A stretch of 64,000 nt of DNA from Kerstersia similis (lineage in GTDB: Bacteria > Pseudomonadota > Gammaproteobacteria > Burkholderiales > Burkholderiaceae_B), in assembly GCF_965139615.1 (NCBI RefSeq), contig NZ_CBCSIQ010000009.1:70236-134235 (forward strand), given 5' to 3'. The notes under the pieces are model-generated. The model was not told the origin of the DNA, made no database searches, and was given only the letters and a program-made list of their open reading frames with translations. The translations under genes and the position numbers were made by a program. Each line of letters begins with the position of its first letter. Positions within the stretch are counted from its first letter, which is position 1. Positions 52,784 through 62,045 of the stretch are shown here, piece by piece.

Positions 52784-53767
52784 TCAGGCCGGTGAGACCT
52801 GTACCCAGTAGCGCGTACGGTAATGCACACGGACAGGCAGGATCGCAGGCAATGCTTCCAGCGCTGCGCCAGTATCTTCAAGCTGGAACAGGCCGGAGAC
52901 GGTCAGGCCGGCGATGGCGGGATCGCAGCGGATGATGCCGGGGCGGTGACGCGCCAGTTCGTCGAGGAAGGCACCCAGCGGCATGGCGGCTGCGCGCAGT
53001 ACGCCGCGTGTCCAGGCGTCGGCATCGGCCGGCAGCGGGGTCGGTGCGCTCACCGCCAGGCGTGTCAGTTGCGCTTGCTGGCCGGCTTCAATGCGTTGGC
53101 CGTGCATGGGGAAATCTGCCGGTTGTGCCAGGACTGCGCCTGCCATGACGGCGACCCGGGTGGATGCGTTGTCCTGCCGCACGAGGTAGCGCGTGCCCAG
53201 CGCCAGGCAGATGCCATCGCGGTTGCGGACAAAAAAAGGCCGGAGCGGCAACCGGGTGTCGGGGGCCGTGGTGACGAGGATCTCACCTGCCAGCAGTTTG
53301 ACCTCCCGGGCATCCTCGTCAAAACGCAGCTGGATCGACGTGCCGGAGTTCAGGTGTATCTCAGTGCCGTCCGGCAGAACGACCCGTTGCCGGCTGCCGA
53401 TGCCGGTGTGGTAATCGGCGACCAGGGGCAGCCATGGCTGCCGGTGATAGACGGCCAGGCCGACGGGCGTGGCCACCGCCAGCAAGGCCAGGCCGCGCAG
53501 CAGGGTGCGCCGGTCGGGTTGAGGGGCGGGGCGGTTGAGCGTGGCAACTGCCAGTTCGGCTGGCAGTTGCCGCAATTCCGCTGTCAATTGCCGGGCCCGT
53601 TCCCAGGCGGCCTGATTGTGTGGGCGCCGGGTCAGCCAGGAAAGAAAGGCGGGGTCGTCGGCATGGGTTTGTCCGCCATTCATGCGCAACAGCCACCTGG
53701 CGGCTTCGCGGGCAGCCTGGCGGTCTGTCGCAGCGGGGTCGGAGGAGGGCGGGCTGGCGGACGTCAT
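52784..53767 (-). CDS. FecR-family transmembrane anti-sigma regulator
   Basis: A 327-residue FecR-like protein. A cytoplasmic N-terminal domain (AAREAARWLLRMNGG, then FLSWLTRRPHNQAAWERA) binds the sigma factor. One membrane helix (LLRGLALLAVATPVGLAVY) follows, then the periplasmic FecR domain (YHTGIGSRQRVVLPDGTEIHLNSGTSI; VKLLAGEILVTTA). It relays the signal from the TonB receptor's N-terminal domain to the ECF sigma factor. Its ATG overlaps the sigma gene stop as ATGA. The C-terminal part resembles an STN fold, as is usual for FecR. Confidence 0.9.
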   Translation of the reverse strand: MTSASPPSSDPAATDRQAAREAARWLLRMNGGQTHADDPAFLSWLTRRPHNQAAWERARQLTAELRQLPAELAVATLNRPAPQPDRRTLLRGLALLAVATPVGLAVYHRQPWLPLVADYHTGIGSRQRVVLPDGTEIHLNSGTSIQLRFDEDAREVKLLAGEILVTTAPDTRLPLRPFFVRNRDGICLALGTRYLVRQDNASTRVAVMAGAVLAQPADFPMHGQRIEAGQQAQLTRLAVSAPTPLPADADAWTRGVLRAAAMPLGAFLDELARHRPGIIRCDPAIAGLTVSGLFQLEDTGAALEALPAILPVRVHYRTRYWVQVSPA

Positions 53768-54273
53768 TCTGCCAATAGTATGCATTCTTCGAGGCCGCGC
53801 AAAACATGGCGTTGCACCGTGCGCAGGGAAATTCCCAGGCGGCGCGCGATTTCCTCGTGCGGCAGGCCTTCGAGTTGCGACATCAGGAACACCGTGCGGA
53901 CGCGAGGCGGCAGGCTGGCCAGCATATTGTCCAGGCGCTTGAGACTGTCGAGCAGGATGGCGCTGGCCTCTGCCGAGGGCACGCTGGCTTCCGGCAGGCT
54001 GGCCAGCGCGCTGAGATAGGCGTCTTCCAGGGAGCGGCGGCGATACAGGTTGGCGACCAGGCGCTGGGCGATGGTGGCCAGATAGGCACGAGGCTCCTGC
54101 AGCGCGTGGGTGTCACCGCCATGGCGCAGGACGCGCAGGAAAGTGTCCTGCGCGAGGTCGGCAGCATCCGCTGTGCTGCTCAGGCGGCGGCTGAGCCAGC
54201 CCTGCAGCCAGTGGTGGTGGTCGCGATAGAGCCTGGCAATGCTGTCCGAAGGATCAAGGCCGGGATTTGACAT
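53764..54273 (-). CDS. ECF sigma factor, FecI-like
   Basis: A 169-residue sigma-70 family ECF factor of the iron-starvation group. Region 2 has LYRDHHHWLQGWLSRRLSST and DAADLAQDTFLRVLRHG, followed by REPRAYLATIAQRL; region 4 has VFLMSQLEGLPHEEIARRLG and SLRTVQRHVLRGLEECILL. ATG 54273 is preferred to a GTG at 54285. It is divergent from the TonB receptor gene it presumably activates, and a Fur-box-like site lies about 100 bp upstream. The arrangement resembles hurI-hurR-bhuR haem uptake in Bordetella. Confidence 0.9.
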   Translation of the reverse strand: MSNPGLDPSDSIARLYRDHHHWLQGWLSRRLSSTADAADLAQDTFLRVLRHGGDTHALQEPRAYLATIAQRLVANLYRRRSLEDAYLSALASLPEASVPSAEASAILLDSLKRLDNMLASLPPRVRTVFLMSQLEGLPHEEIARRLGISLRTVQRHVLRGLEECILLAE

Positions 54274-54368
54274 GCGCGCAAGCACAAAGGCACAGGGTGG
54301 ACGAGGAAGGCGGAAGGAGGAGCGGAACGACGCCTGGGCAGCAGTGATGAACCGTGATCACTTATTGT

Positions 54369-54387
54369 GCAAATGCAAATTGATATC
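54369..54387. promoter_or_regulatory. Fur-box-like site upstream of the ECF sigma gene
   Basis: GCAAATGCAAATTGATATC agrees with the 19-base Fur consensus GATAATGATAATCATTATC at 13 positions. It lies in the only AT-rich part of the divergent region, about 95 bp before the sigma gene start and 135 bp before the receptor gene. A GGAAAT element at 54417-54422, as in FecI-type -35 boxes, points to the receptor gene, but its -10 is unclear. Confidence 0.55.
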
Positions 54388-54520
54388 GTTTTCGTGGATT
54401 CTATCACGCGTTTTTGGGAAATTTGTTGTTACAAAATGGCGGCGTGATGTTTGTCGTTTTTGATCGGCTCGCGGGTCTTGGTGGGTATTGCAGAACAGAG
54501 ACCGCAAGGAGCCATACGGC

Positions 54521-57076
54521 ATGTTTTTCATTTTCGATGGGCGCAGGCGTGCCGCCGCCATGTCAGGCCGGAGGCGGGCGCTGGGCTATGCATTGACGCT
54601 GGCGTGCAGCAGTGCCGCGCTGTATTCAAGTGCGCTGCAGGCACAGGCAACCCTCTTGGCGGAACGCCCCGCGCCCCGGCCGGTTGCGCCGGGCGCCCTG
54701 GCGGGTGCGGTCATGCAGTATGCGGAAGATACCGGCGTGACCGTGCTCTTCGAGCCGGGGCTGGTGCAAGGCTTGAACACTGCAGGCCTGCCACAACCGA
54801 CCGGGGATGTCGCTGCAGGCTTGCGCCGGCTGTTGCAGGGGACGGGCCTGGAAGCCGTGCCGCGCAGCCCCGGCACCTACATTCTGCGGCGCCTGCCGGG
54901 CGGGAGCCAGGTTACTGCGCTGGCGCCGGTGATGGTGGCAGGCGTGCTGGATCCGCGCGACCGCGTCTATGAAACACCGGCTTCGGTCGCGTTGGTGACA
55001 CGTGAGCAGATAGAGCGCCTGCCACCGAGGAATTCCGCCGATCTGCTGCATGAGGTCACGGGTGTCTATACCTCATCGAGCCGCAGTGATCCCGGGCTGT
55101 CGGTCAATATCCGTGGCATGCAGGATTTCGGCCGGGTCAACGTCATGATTGACGGGGCGCGCCAGAATTACCAGCAGAGCGGGCATGGTTCCAACGGTAC
55201 GGTGTATTTCGATCCCGCCCTCATCGGGGGCGTGGAAGTCGTCAAAGGGCCGGTGTCCACCGTGGGGGGCGCCGGGATGATCGCCGGCATGGTGAATTTC
55301 CGCACGCTTGAGGTGGACGATATCCTGCAGCCTGGCCGAACCGTCGGTGGCAAGGCGCAACTGAGCACGGGCAGCAATGCCTACCATTTTGTCAGCAGCC
55401 TGGCAGGGGCCGCCAGGTTCGGCACGCAGGCCGATGTCATGGCGGCGGTCAGCCGCAAGAATATCGGTGCTTTCAAGGTGGGCGCACGTGGCCGGGATGA
55501 TGCCGCCATGGGCGACAGCGTGATCAGCCGCACGACCCGCCAGGAACATTGGTCGGGCCTGTTCAAGTACGGGTGGCGGCCGGCGGATGGCCATGCCTTC
55601 AAGCTGAGCTATCTGGGCATGGATGCCAGCTTCATCGGCGATATGTCCGAGCAATCGGCCTATGGCGTGATGACCAATGGCTTCAATGTGCTGACGCACA
55701 CCGTCAAGCTGGACTACAGCTGGCAGCCGGTGGATTCGCAGCACTGGGATGTGGCATCGGATATCTACTACACCAATACGCGTCGCCGCAATGTGCGCAG
55801 CTATTCCGATGACGCCGACCGCGGCTACAACCTGCGCTACCAGACCGAAACCGTCGGTGGCAGCCTGTCCAATACCAGCCGGATGGAATGGCAGGATCTG
55901 GCGTTGCAATGGCGCAATGGCGGCGAGTTCTGGCATGACTGGACCACGCCCATTTTCAATGATCCCGGCGCCAGCTACAGCGAGGCGGTCTGGTACACCG
56001 GGCCGACGCCCGAGGGCAAGCGCACGGTCGCCAGCGGTTTCACGGAACTGACGCTGAACTACCAGGATTGGCTGCAGGCAATCGCCGGGCTGCGCTATGA
56101 CTGGTTCACGCTGTCGGGAAACGGCCAGGTCTATGTCGCCACGGTACGCAATCCGCCAGGCGTGCGGCCGCCGCTGACGACGTTGTATTCACGTTTCAGC
56201 GTGGATCGCCATGCCGGCGCCTTCGCGCCCAAGCTGACATTGGCGCTCAAGCCGGCCTCCTGGGCGCAGCTGTATGTGAGTTATGGCGAAGGCTTGCGTC
56301 CGCCGTCGCTGACCGAGACGCTGATGCACGGCATGCACGTCGGCAATTCCTTTCCCTTTTATGCCAATCCGGGCTTGCGTGAAGAACGTTCGCGCAACTG
56401 GGAATTTGGCCTGAATCTGTTGCATGAAGGATTCCGCGAACAAGACACCTTCCGGCTGAAAACGGCCTGGTTCGATACCCGCGTGGACAACTACATGCTG
56501 GCGTCAAATGTCATGCAGCCGGGATCTACCATCAGTTGCGGCGGGCTGTTTTGCTCCCAGGCCTACGTGAACATGCTCGACCCGGTGAGCTTCAAGGGAC
56601 TGGAACTGCAGATCGAGTATGACGCACGCACCTGGTTCGGCGGCCTGACCTATACACGCGTACATGCCGATTGGGGCGCGATGCGCTATGACCCGTTTCC
56701 GATGGGCAGCTGGGTGGGCTACCCCGATACCAACATGGGATCGGGCAACCAGGAAACGCTGACGCAGTACCTGACTGGCGGCCCGCCGCAGCGCAAGATC
56801 GGCCTGACGGCTGGCCTGCGGTTTCTCAATGGCCAGCTGGAGCTGGGCGCGCGCATGCGCTACGAAAAACCTTCGACGCTGGGGTTCATGTCCCAGTACC
56901 CGCAGACACGGGCGTATGACGCCTGGGCCACCTGGCGGCCGGTGGAGGCATTGACGCTGCGGCTAGCCGTGGAAAACCTGCGCAACGACAAATACGTGGA
57001 AGTCGCTGGCGGTGCCGGCGGCTGGTCCTGGGCGCCAGGCCGAACCGTTATCGGTTCGCTTTCCTATAACTTCTGA
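54521..57076 (+). CDS. TonB-dependent outer-membrane receptor with signalling domain, haem-receptor type
   Basis: An 851-residue receptor. The start at 54521 follows AAGGAG, and a signal peptide ends near ALQAQA. Residues about 55-125 are an STN/secretin-TonB signalling domain (AGAVMQYAEDTGVTVLFEPG, PTGDVAAGLRRLLQGTGLEA). Then comes the plug (VALVTREQIERLPPRNSADL, VNIRGMQDFGRVNVMIDGAR, GGVEVVKGPVSTVGG) and a 22-strand barrel ending in Phe. Barrel blocks SYGEGLRPPSLTETLMHG, NPGLREERSRNWEFGLNLL and FKGLELQIEYDARTWFGGL fit the haem/haemoglobin receptor subfamily. The STN domain plus the divergent sigma/FecR pair predicts surface signalling. Ligand is inferred. Confidence 0.88.
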   Translation: MFFIFDGRRRAAAMSGRRRALGYALTLACSSAALYSSALQAQATLLAERPAPRPVAPGALAGAVMQYAEDTGVTVLFEPGLVQGLNTAGLPQPTGDVAAGLRRLLQGTGLEAVPRSPGTYILRRLPGGSQVTALAPVMVAGVLDPRDRVYETPASVALVTREQIERLPPRNSADLLHEVTGVYTSSSRSDPGLSVNIRGMQDFGRVNVMIDGARQNYQQSGHGSNGTVYFDPALIGGVEVVKGPVSTVGGAGMIAGMVNFRTLEVDDILQPGRTVGGKAQLSTGSNAYHFVSSLAGAARFGTQADVMAAVSRKNIGAFKVGARGRDDAAMGDSVISRTTRQEHWSGLFKYGWRPADGHAFKLSYLGMDASFIGDMSEQSAYGVMTNGFNVLTHTVKLDYSWQPVDSQHWDVASDIYYTNTRRRNVRSYSDDADRGYNLRYQTETVGGSLSNTSRMEWQDLALQWRNGGEFWHDWTTPIFNDPGASYSEAVWYTGPTPEGKRTVASGFTELTLNYQDWLQAIAGLRYDWFTLSGNGQVYVATVRNPPGVRPPLTTLYSRFSVDRHAGAFAPKLTLALKPASWAQLYVSYGEGLRPPSLTETLMHGMHVGNSFPFYANPGLREERSRNWEFGLNLLHEGFREQDTFRLKTAWFDTRVDNYMLASNVMQPGSTISCGGLFCSQAYVNMLDPVSFKGLELQIEYDARTWFGGLTYTRVHADWGAMRYDPFPMGSWVGYPDTNMGSGNQETLTQYLTGGPPQRKIGLTAGLRFLNGQLELGARMRYEKPSTLGFMSQYPQTRAYDAWATWRPVEALTLRLAVENLRNDKYVEVAGGAGGWSWAPGRTVIGSLSYNF

Positions 57077-57095
57077 TCGCGGGATGGCAATCAAT

Positions 57096-59156
57096 ATGAA
57101 GAAGCTCGTTCTGGCAGCGGCCCTGGCAGCCTGCTGCGCGCAACCTGCCCTGGCGCAGGAGCAGAATGTTGTGACACGCCTGACGTCGCTGCATTTCAGC
57201 GGACCGGATATTTCGTCAGACGAAGGCCCGCCGCGTGGCTGGCCGCGTGCGGGGCGGCCGCTGTCCGCTCCCGTCAAGGTATCCGGGGAAAATGGCGACT
57301 TCCTTTACCTGCTGGCCGGGCTGGGCGGGGGCAATCTGGTGCGGGCGCCGGTCGTGCCTGCCCAATACACGACGGTGGCTGCTTTCCAGCAGTCCTTGCT
57401 GGAACAGGCCAAGGCGCTTTATGCGGCGGATCACGAGCGGGCCGCCCATCTCGCGCTTTCGGCCTATGGCAACCTGGTGCAGCGCGCCAACGGCGACCTG
57501 ATCGGCGTGCTCAACGTGTGGGCCAACAATACCTCGCAATGGTCGCAGGGGCAGCCCATTCCTTACCGCGTCATTGATGCCGGCCTGTTGTTCCGCATGG
57601 ATTTCGATGGCGCCAATCCGACGCTGCTGGCATCCTCACGGCAGGCGGCGCTCCTGGGGGCATCCTCCAACGGTGTGCTGGTGGCCGCGCCGGATGGTTC
57701 GGTCTATACGCTGGATGATGAAGGCCACGGGCGTCTCCTGCGCTTGACGCCAGACGACCAGCTGGAAGTGATGCACGTGTTCGAGGCGCCGCCAGCGGGC
57801 CTGCAAGGCATACCCAATGGCTTGTCGCTGGGCCAGGATGGCCGGTTGTATGGCGTGCTGGCCTTTGATCGCGGGGTGCCGGGTGCGGCAGATACCTTGA
57901 CGGCGGCGGACACGCCCACCGGTCTCATCTACAGCCTGGATCCGGCGCAACCGGGAAGTTACCGGGTGCTGCACCGCATGACTCTGGGCCAGGGTGAATT
58001 CGCCAGCACGCCAGGCAGCCTGAACAACAATCGCAGCTTTGCCTTGGACCCGCGCAGCTTTGTGGTGGACGGTGGCGACGGCTGGCTTTATGGCACGGCC
58101 GCCATCGGCCGCTGCGCAGATGTCAGCACCAACGTGCCGACACTGGATACGCCCGTGCAGTATGCATCCCTGTGCGGCTTCAACCTGTATTTGCGCGGCG
58201 CTGGCGGCTTTGGCCTGGGCATGCCCCCCAAGCCGCGCTACGACGTTGATTTCGGCAATCTGTATGGCACGGTTTTCCGGGTCCGCAAGGACGGATCAGG
58301 CGGCTACGAAGTATTGCACCGCTTTACCGGCGAGGACGGCATGACGCCACGCGGTTCGCTGGTGCTGGGCAAGGACGGGGCCATCTATGGCACCACGCTG
58401 GCGGGGGGCAGCAACTGGAGCTATGACGATCAGGCCCGGCGCGATGACCCCCTGGTACAGGCGGAGAAGCGTACCGGTCGGCAAAACAACTACCTGGTTT
58501 CCGATGGCGTGTTCTGGCGTATCTGGCCAGCGCGGGTGGGGCAGGCGGGCAACACGGCTTTCGAAGTCGTTCATCATTTTGCCAAGGCCGGAGCGGGCAA
58601 ACGTCCTCTGGGCGTCCAGGCAGCGGCCGATGGCTGGATCTATGGCGCGACAGGCAACGGTGGCGGGCCCTGGACATCCAGTACGGGGGATGTCTATCTC
58701 GACGACAACTATGGAACGGTATGGTCCTACGGCCTGGCGCCGTCCTCTGTCGTGACGGTGACGGTGGCGCCAGCGGAGATCAAGCCGGGTGAAACGGCGG
58801 AGCTGACCTGGACCTCGTCCGGTGTGAAGGACTGCCTGGCGTCGTCGCTGCGTGGCGATTGGACCGGCGCGCAGCCAGAGGAAGGCAGCATCACGCTGAC
58901 AGGCAAGGCAACCGGAACCTACAACTACACCTTGACCTGCCTGGACCGCGAAAGTGGTGCGCAGGTCGCGTCGCCGACCGTGCAATTGTTTGTCGGTGCG
59001 CCGGCATCGAATGTCGATGAGAACCTCCATGAGTACGGCAATGGTGGCACGCTGGCGCCTGCCGTACTTGGTCTGCTGGGCCTGCTGGCCTGGCGTCGTC
59101 GTCCAGGCGCTAGCGCCTTACCCAGTCATTTCTCACTCAAACGGGAGCAGTCATGA
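57096..59156 (+). CDS. Secreted GloVer-type repeat protein with Ig-like domain and GG-CTERM-like tail (paralogue 1)
   Basis: A 686-residue exported protein; signal peptide MKKLVLAAALAACCAQPALA. The body has repeats resembling GloVer units, e.g. LYGTVFRVRKDGSGGYEVLH, FTGEDGMTPRGSLVLGKDGA and IYGTTLAGGSNWS, likely blades of a beta-propeller. Near the end is an Ig-like domain (VTVTVAPAEIKPGETAELTW) with two cysteines in DCLAS and LTCLD. It closes with GNGGTLAPAVLGLLGLLAWR and further arginines, like the Gly-Gly/hydrophobic/Arg tails processed by rhombosortase. The start could be 57084. It follows the receptor gene by about 20 bp and overlaps the next gene by four bases. Function unknown. Confidence 0.75.
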   Translation: MKKLVLAAALAACCAQPALAQEQNVVTRLTSLHFSGPDISSDEGPPRGWPRAGRPLSAPVKVSGENGDFLYLLAGLGGGNLVRAPVVPAQYTTVAAFQQSLLEQAKALYAADHERAAHLALSAYGNLVQRANGDLIGVLNVWANNTSQWSQGQPIPYRVIDAGLLFRMDFDGANPTLLASSRQAALLGASSNGVLVAAPDGSVYTLDDEGHGRLLRLTPDDQLEVMHVFEAPPAGLQGIPNGLSLGQDGRLYGVLAFDRGVPGAADTLTAADTPTGLIYSLDPAQPGSYRVLHRMTLGQGEFASTPGSLNNNRSFALDPRSFVVDGGDGWLYGTAAIGRCADVSTNVPTLDTPVQYASLCGFNLYLRGAGGFGLGMPPKPRYDVDFGNLYGTVFRVRKDGSGGYEVLHRFTGEDGMTPRGSLVLGKDGAIYGTTLAGGSNWSYDDQARRDDPLVQAEKRTGRQNNYLVSDGVFWRIWPARVGQAGNTAFEVVHHFAKAGAGKRPLGVQAAADGWIYGATGNGGGPWTSSTGDVYLDDNYGTVWSYGLAPSSVVTVTVAPAEIKPGETAELTWTSSGVKDCLASSLRGDWTGAQPEEGSITLTGKATGTYNYTLTCLDRESGAQVASPTVQLFVGAPASNVDENLHEYGNGGTLAPAVLGLLGLLAWRRRPGASALPSHFSLKREQS

Positions 59157-60988
59157 AACGAATTCCCCTGGTAGCACGGCATGTGTGGCCCTTATTGCTG
59201 ATCAGCGCGGCAGGGCTGCCGGCGCAGGCCGCGGAGGCAGAGAGCAGCGCGCTTCAAACCATCGTGCGCTTCAGCGGCGAAACCGGTACGACGGCAGGTG
59301 CATCGGCCTGGTCGGAACCGCTGTGGAACCCGGCGGATGGCCGGCTTTACGGTGTGACACGCGCCGGAGGAGAACAATATGACTACCTGGCCTATGGCAT
59401 GAGCCTGCCGGTGCGTTCGGGGCGTGGCTACACGGTCGTGCCCGATGGCAGCGGCTATGCTTCCTGGTCCTTGGGGAGCAACGGCGGCATTCCATTGACC
59501 AATGCCGTGCTGGATGCGCAGGGCCGTGCAGTCGCGGCAGGCCAGTTCGCACGGCGGGGCGATGATGGGCCGACCATTGCCGGCTTCCGCCTGTTTGGTG
59601 TTCAGAGCGACGGCCTGCACTGGTTTGTCCGCCCGACGGAGGCGCAGCTGAGCGCAGCCGCGGATGTCTCGCCACGCGGTACGCTGGCGCGCGATGCCAA
59701 GGGAAATATCTATTTCGGCCTGGGGTCGGCGCAGAATTGCAACGCGACCAATCCTGACCGATCCCTGTACCGTCTGTCGCCTGCCGGGGCGTTGGACGCC
59801 ATCGTGGATTTCTGCGATTTCTCCGATCAGGTCAGCGGCACGGCGCGCAGCTATCGCAAGGGCGGAGCGCCATTCATCAATTTCTACAGCCAGAGTGATC
59901 AGGCGCTCTACATCCTCTCTACGCTGGCTGCGCAGAATGGTGCAGCACAATATCCGGATATCGTGAGTGGTACCGATACCGTGGCGGGTTTCCTCGTGCG
60001 CATCCGCCAGGCAGCACTGGACCGTGGCAATCCGAGTGAAGAAGACATCGAACTGCTGCGCGTATTCAAAAGGAGCGAAACAGGCGGGGTGATCGGGGTC
60101 GCCAATGATGTCGGGCGTTCGGCATTGGTGGAGTCGGGAGAGTGGCTTTATGGAACCGGCCCGGAAATGATCTGGCGCCTGAAGAAGAGTGATCCGCAAA
60201 ATAGCTTTGCGGTCGTTCATCGCTTCCCGTCCAGCAGCGCCGTTATTGCCGACGGCAGTGCGCCGGAGGGCGTCAAGCCCATGGGGGGGCTGGTGCGGGC
60301 CCATGATGGCAATATCTACGGCGTGACCAGCCTGGATACCTCCGTGCGCCTGAGCAACGGCAGGGCGGCCGGCGCGGGCAGCCTCTACCGGGTTGTGGTC
60401 GGGCAGGAGGCAGACCGGCGGGATGACCGCGTCGAGTTCCTGCATTACTTCAATGCGGAAACCGAAGGCAAGGAACCAGCAGGTCTGAGCGCAGGCCCCG
60501 CCAGTGGCGGCAAGCAACAGCTGTATGGGGCGGCAGGCAGCGGCCTGGATGGCTTTGGCGGCTTGTTCCGCTATGAGATCGACGTACCGCAGGTCGCCAT
60601 CACGCAATTTGCCGTCTCGGCGCCAACTGGCGTGGTGGGCGAGAGCCTCCGTCTGGACTGGCAAACGGAACATGCCAGTCAATGCGTGGCAGGGGGCAGC
60701 AATGGCGGCATCTGGAGCGGCGTGCAGCAAACGGCGGCGCAAGGGGTTCCGGTGACACTGGTGCAGGCCGGGGCGAACACCTTCTCGCTGGAGTGTGAAG
60801 ACGAGGCGGGCCAGAAGGCCAGCGCATCACTGCAGGTTCAGGTCGAAGAAAAGCCAGGACAACCTGGCAATCCGGGTAGCCCGGGCGAGTCTGGCGGTGG
60901 TGGCGGCGGCCCGGTGGCGCCTGGCTTGCTGGGCGTGCTGGCGCTGGGCCTGCTGCGTCGATACCAGGCCGGCATCCGCAGGGCTTAA
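59153..60988 (+). CDS. Secreted GloVer-type repeat protein with Ig-like domain and GG-CTERM-like tail (paralogue 2)
   Basis: A 611-residue paralogue of the preceding protein. Signal peptide ends near GLPAQAAEA. Repeats such as PLWNPADGRLYGVTRAGG, GGLVRAHDGNIYGVTSLD and LYGAAGSGLDGFGGLFRYEI cover the body. An Ig-like domain (VAITQFAVSAPTGVVGESLR) again has two cysteines, in SQCVAG and LECED. A Pro/Gly-rich linker leads to a run of glycines, PVAPGLLGVLALGLLRRY and a basic end, the same sorting-type tail. Co-translation with paralogue 1 (ATGA overlap) and linkage to the receptor suggest surface-exposed partners of TonB-dependent uptake. Function unknown. Confidence 0.75.
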   Translation: MKRIPLVARHVWPLLLISAAGLPAQAAEAESSALQTIVRFSGETGTTAGASAWSEPLWNPADGRLYGVTRAGGEQYDYLAYGMSLPVRSGRGYTVVPDGSGYASWSLGSNGGIPLTNAVLDAQGRAVAAGQFARRGDDGPTIAGFRLFGVQSDGLHWFVRPTEAQLSAAADVSPRGTLARDAKGNIYFGLGSAQNCNATNPDRSLYRLSPAGALDAIVDFCDFSDQVSGTARSYRKGGAPFINFYSQSDQALYILSTLAAQNGAAQYPDIVSGTDTVAGFLVRIRQAALDRGNPSEEDIELLRVFKRSETGGVIGVANDVGRSALVESGEWLYGTGPEMIWRLKKSDPQNSFAVVHRFPSSSAVIADGSAPEGVKPMGGLVRAHDGNIYGVTSLDTSVRLSNGRAAGAGSLYRVVVGQEADRRDDRVEFLHYFNAETEGKEPAGLSAGPASGGKQQLYGAAGSGLDGFGGLFRYEIDVPQVAITQFAVSAPTGVVGESLRLDWQTEHASQCVAGGSNGGIWSGVQQTAAQGVPVTLVQAGANTFSLECEDEAGQKASASLQVQVEEKPGQPGNPGSPGESGGGGGGPVAPGLLGVLALGLLRRYQAGIRRA

Positions 60989-61105
60989 TGTCGGCCAGCC
61001 CTGCCGCTGTGCTACGCGTGCGGCCAAGTCCGGATAGGGCATTTCAGGGGTGGAACCCGAGCCGGGAGTAGGCAGGGCGCGCGGCAACAGGTGCCGCGCG
61101 CCGCC

Positions 61106-61900
61106 TCAAGCCGGGAATAGGCCAGTTTGTTCGGTGTCGGTGCGCCAGATAATGGCTGGCTGGTGTTTTGCGGCCAGCCATTCATTGACTTGCCGGAAAT
61201 GCCCGCACCCAAGGAAGGGCACAGGCGGACGCCGTGCCGAGAGCGGGGAAGGGTGGTTGGCGCATAGCACCAGATGCCCCCGGTTTGCGGGTAGCAGCGC
61301 TTGCTTGGCCTGGGCGTGGCCGCCCCACAGCAGGAAGGCGGCAGGCGTGTTGCGGTCTGCCACATGGCGGATCAAGGCATCGGTGATGACTTCCCAGCCG
61401 CGCTTGGCATGCGCGGCTGGCTGGCCGTCCTCAACGGTCAGCACCGTGTTGAGCAACAGCACGCCTTGCTCCGACCAGCGCGTCAGGTCATTGCCCCAGG
61501 TGGCAATGGCCGAGGCAGCGGGCGTGTCTGGCAGCGCGGCGCGCAAGCCATCATCCCGGGCGATTTCCAGAAACATATTGCGCAGGCTGGGCGGGCGCTT
61601 CATGGTGTCTGGAACCGAGAAGGCCAGCCCTTGCGCCTGTCCATGTCCGTGATAGGGATCCTGCCCGAGAATGACGACACGGGTGCGGTGCAGGGGTGTC
61701 AGCGCGAGGGCGCGCCAGGGATGTGGCGGGTAGATGACCGCACCGCCCTCCAGGCGCTGGGCCAGAAATGCAGCAACGGCCTGTCGCGCCTGGGTAACGG
61801 CCGGTTGCTGCAGAACAGCCAGCCAGTCAGCATCCAGGCCGGAGGTCTCGGGATGCAGGATTTGCTGCGTCAAGGATGCGGGATCGGGGAAATGTGCCAT
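61106..61900 (-). CDS. ung: Uracil-DNA glycosylase
   Basis: Family 1 UDG, 264 residues, removing uracil from DNA. It contains the catalytic-Asp motif VVILGQDPYHGHGQAQGLAF (Asp81), WGNDLTRWSEQGVLLLNTVL, and the second active-site motif HPSPLSARRP. ATG 61900 (MAHFPDPAS) is preferred over a TTG 12 codons upstream. It stands alone, convergent with the GloVer-type genes. Confidence 0.95.
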   Translation of the reverse strand: MAHFPDPASLTQQILHPETSGLDADWLAVLQQPAVTQARQAVAAFLAQRLEGGAVIYPPHPWRALALTPLHRTRVVILGQDPYHGHGQAQGLAFSVPDTMKRPPSLRNMFLEIARDDGLRAALPDTPAASAIATWGNDLTRWSEQGVLLLNTVLTVEDGQPAAHAKRGWEVITDALIRHVADRNTPAAFLLWGGHAQAKQALLPANRGHLVLCANHPSPLSARRPPVPFLGCGHFRQVNEWLAAKHQPAIIWRTDTEQTGLFPA

Positions 61901-62045
61901 GCCAGGGCTGCCATGAAAGAAATACGATGGCGGCAAGCATAGCAGTTGGGTGCCGGCGGGGTCAGGCCCAGAGGCCTGAACGAAAGCACGCCGCTGGATG
62001 GCGGCGTGCAGGGGGGGCTGCCGGCAAGGTGTGCCGGGGGCCGGA

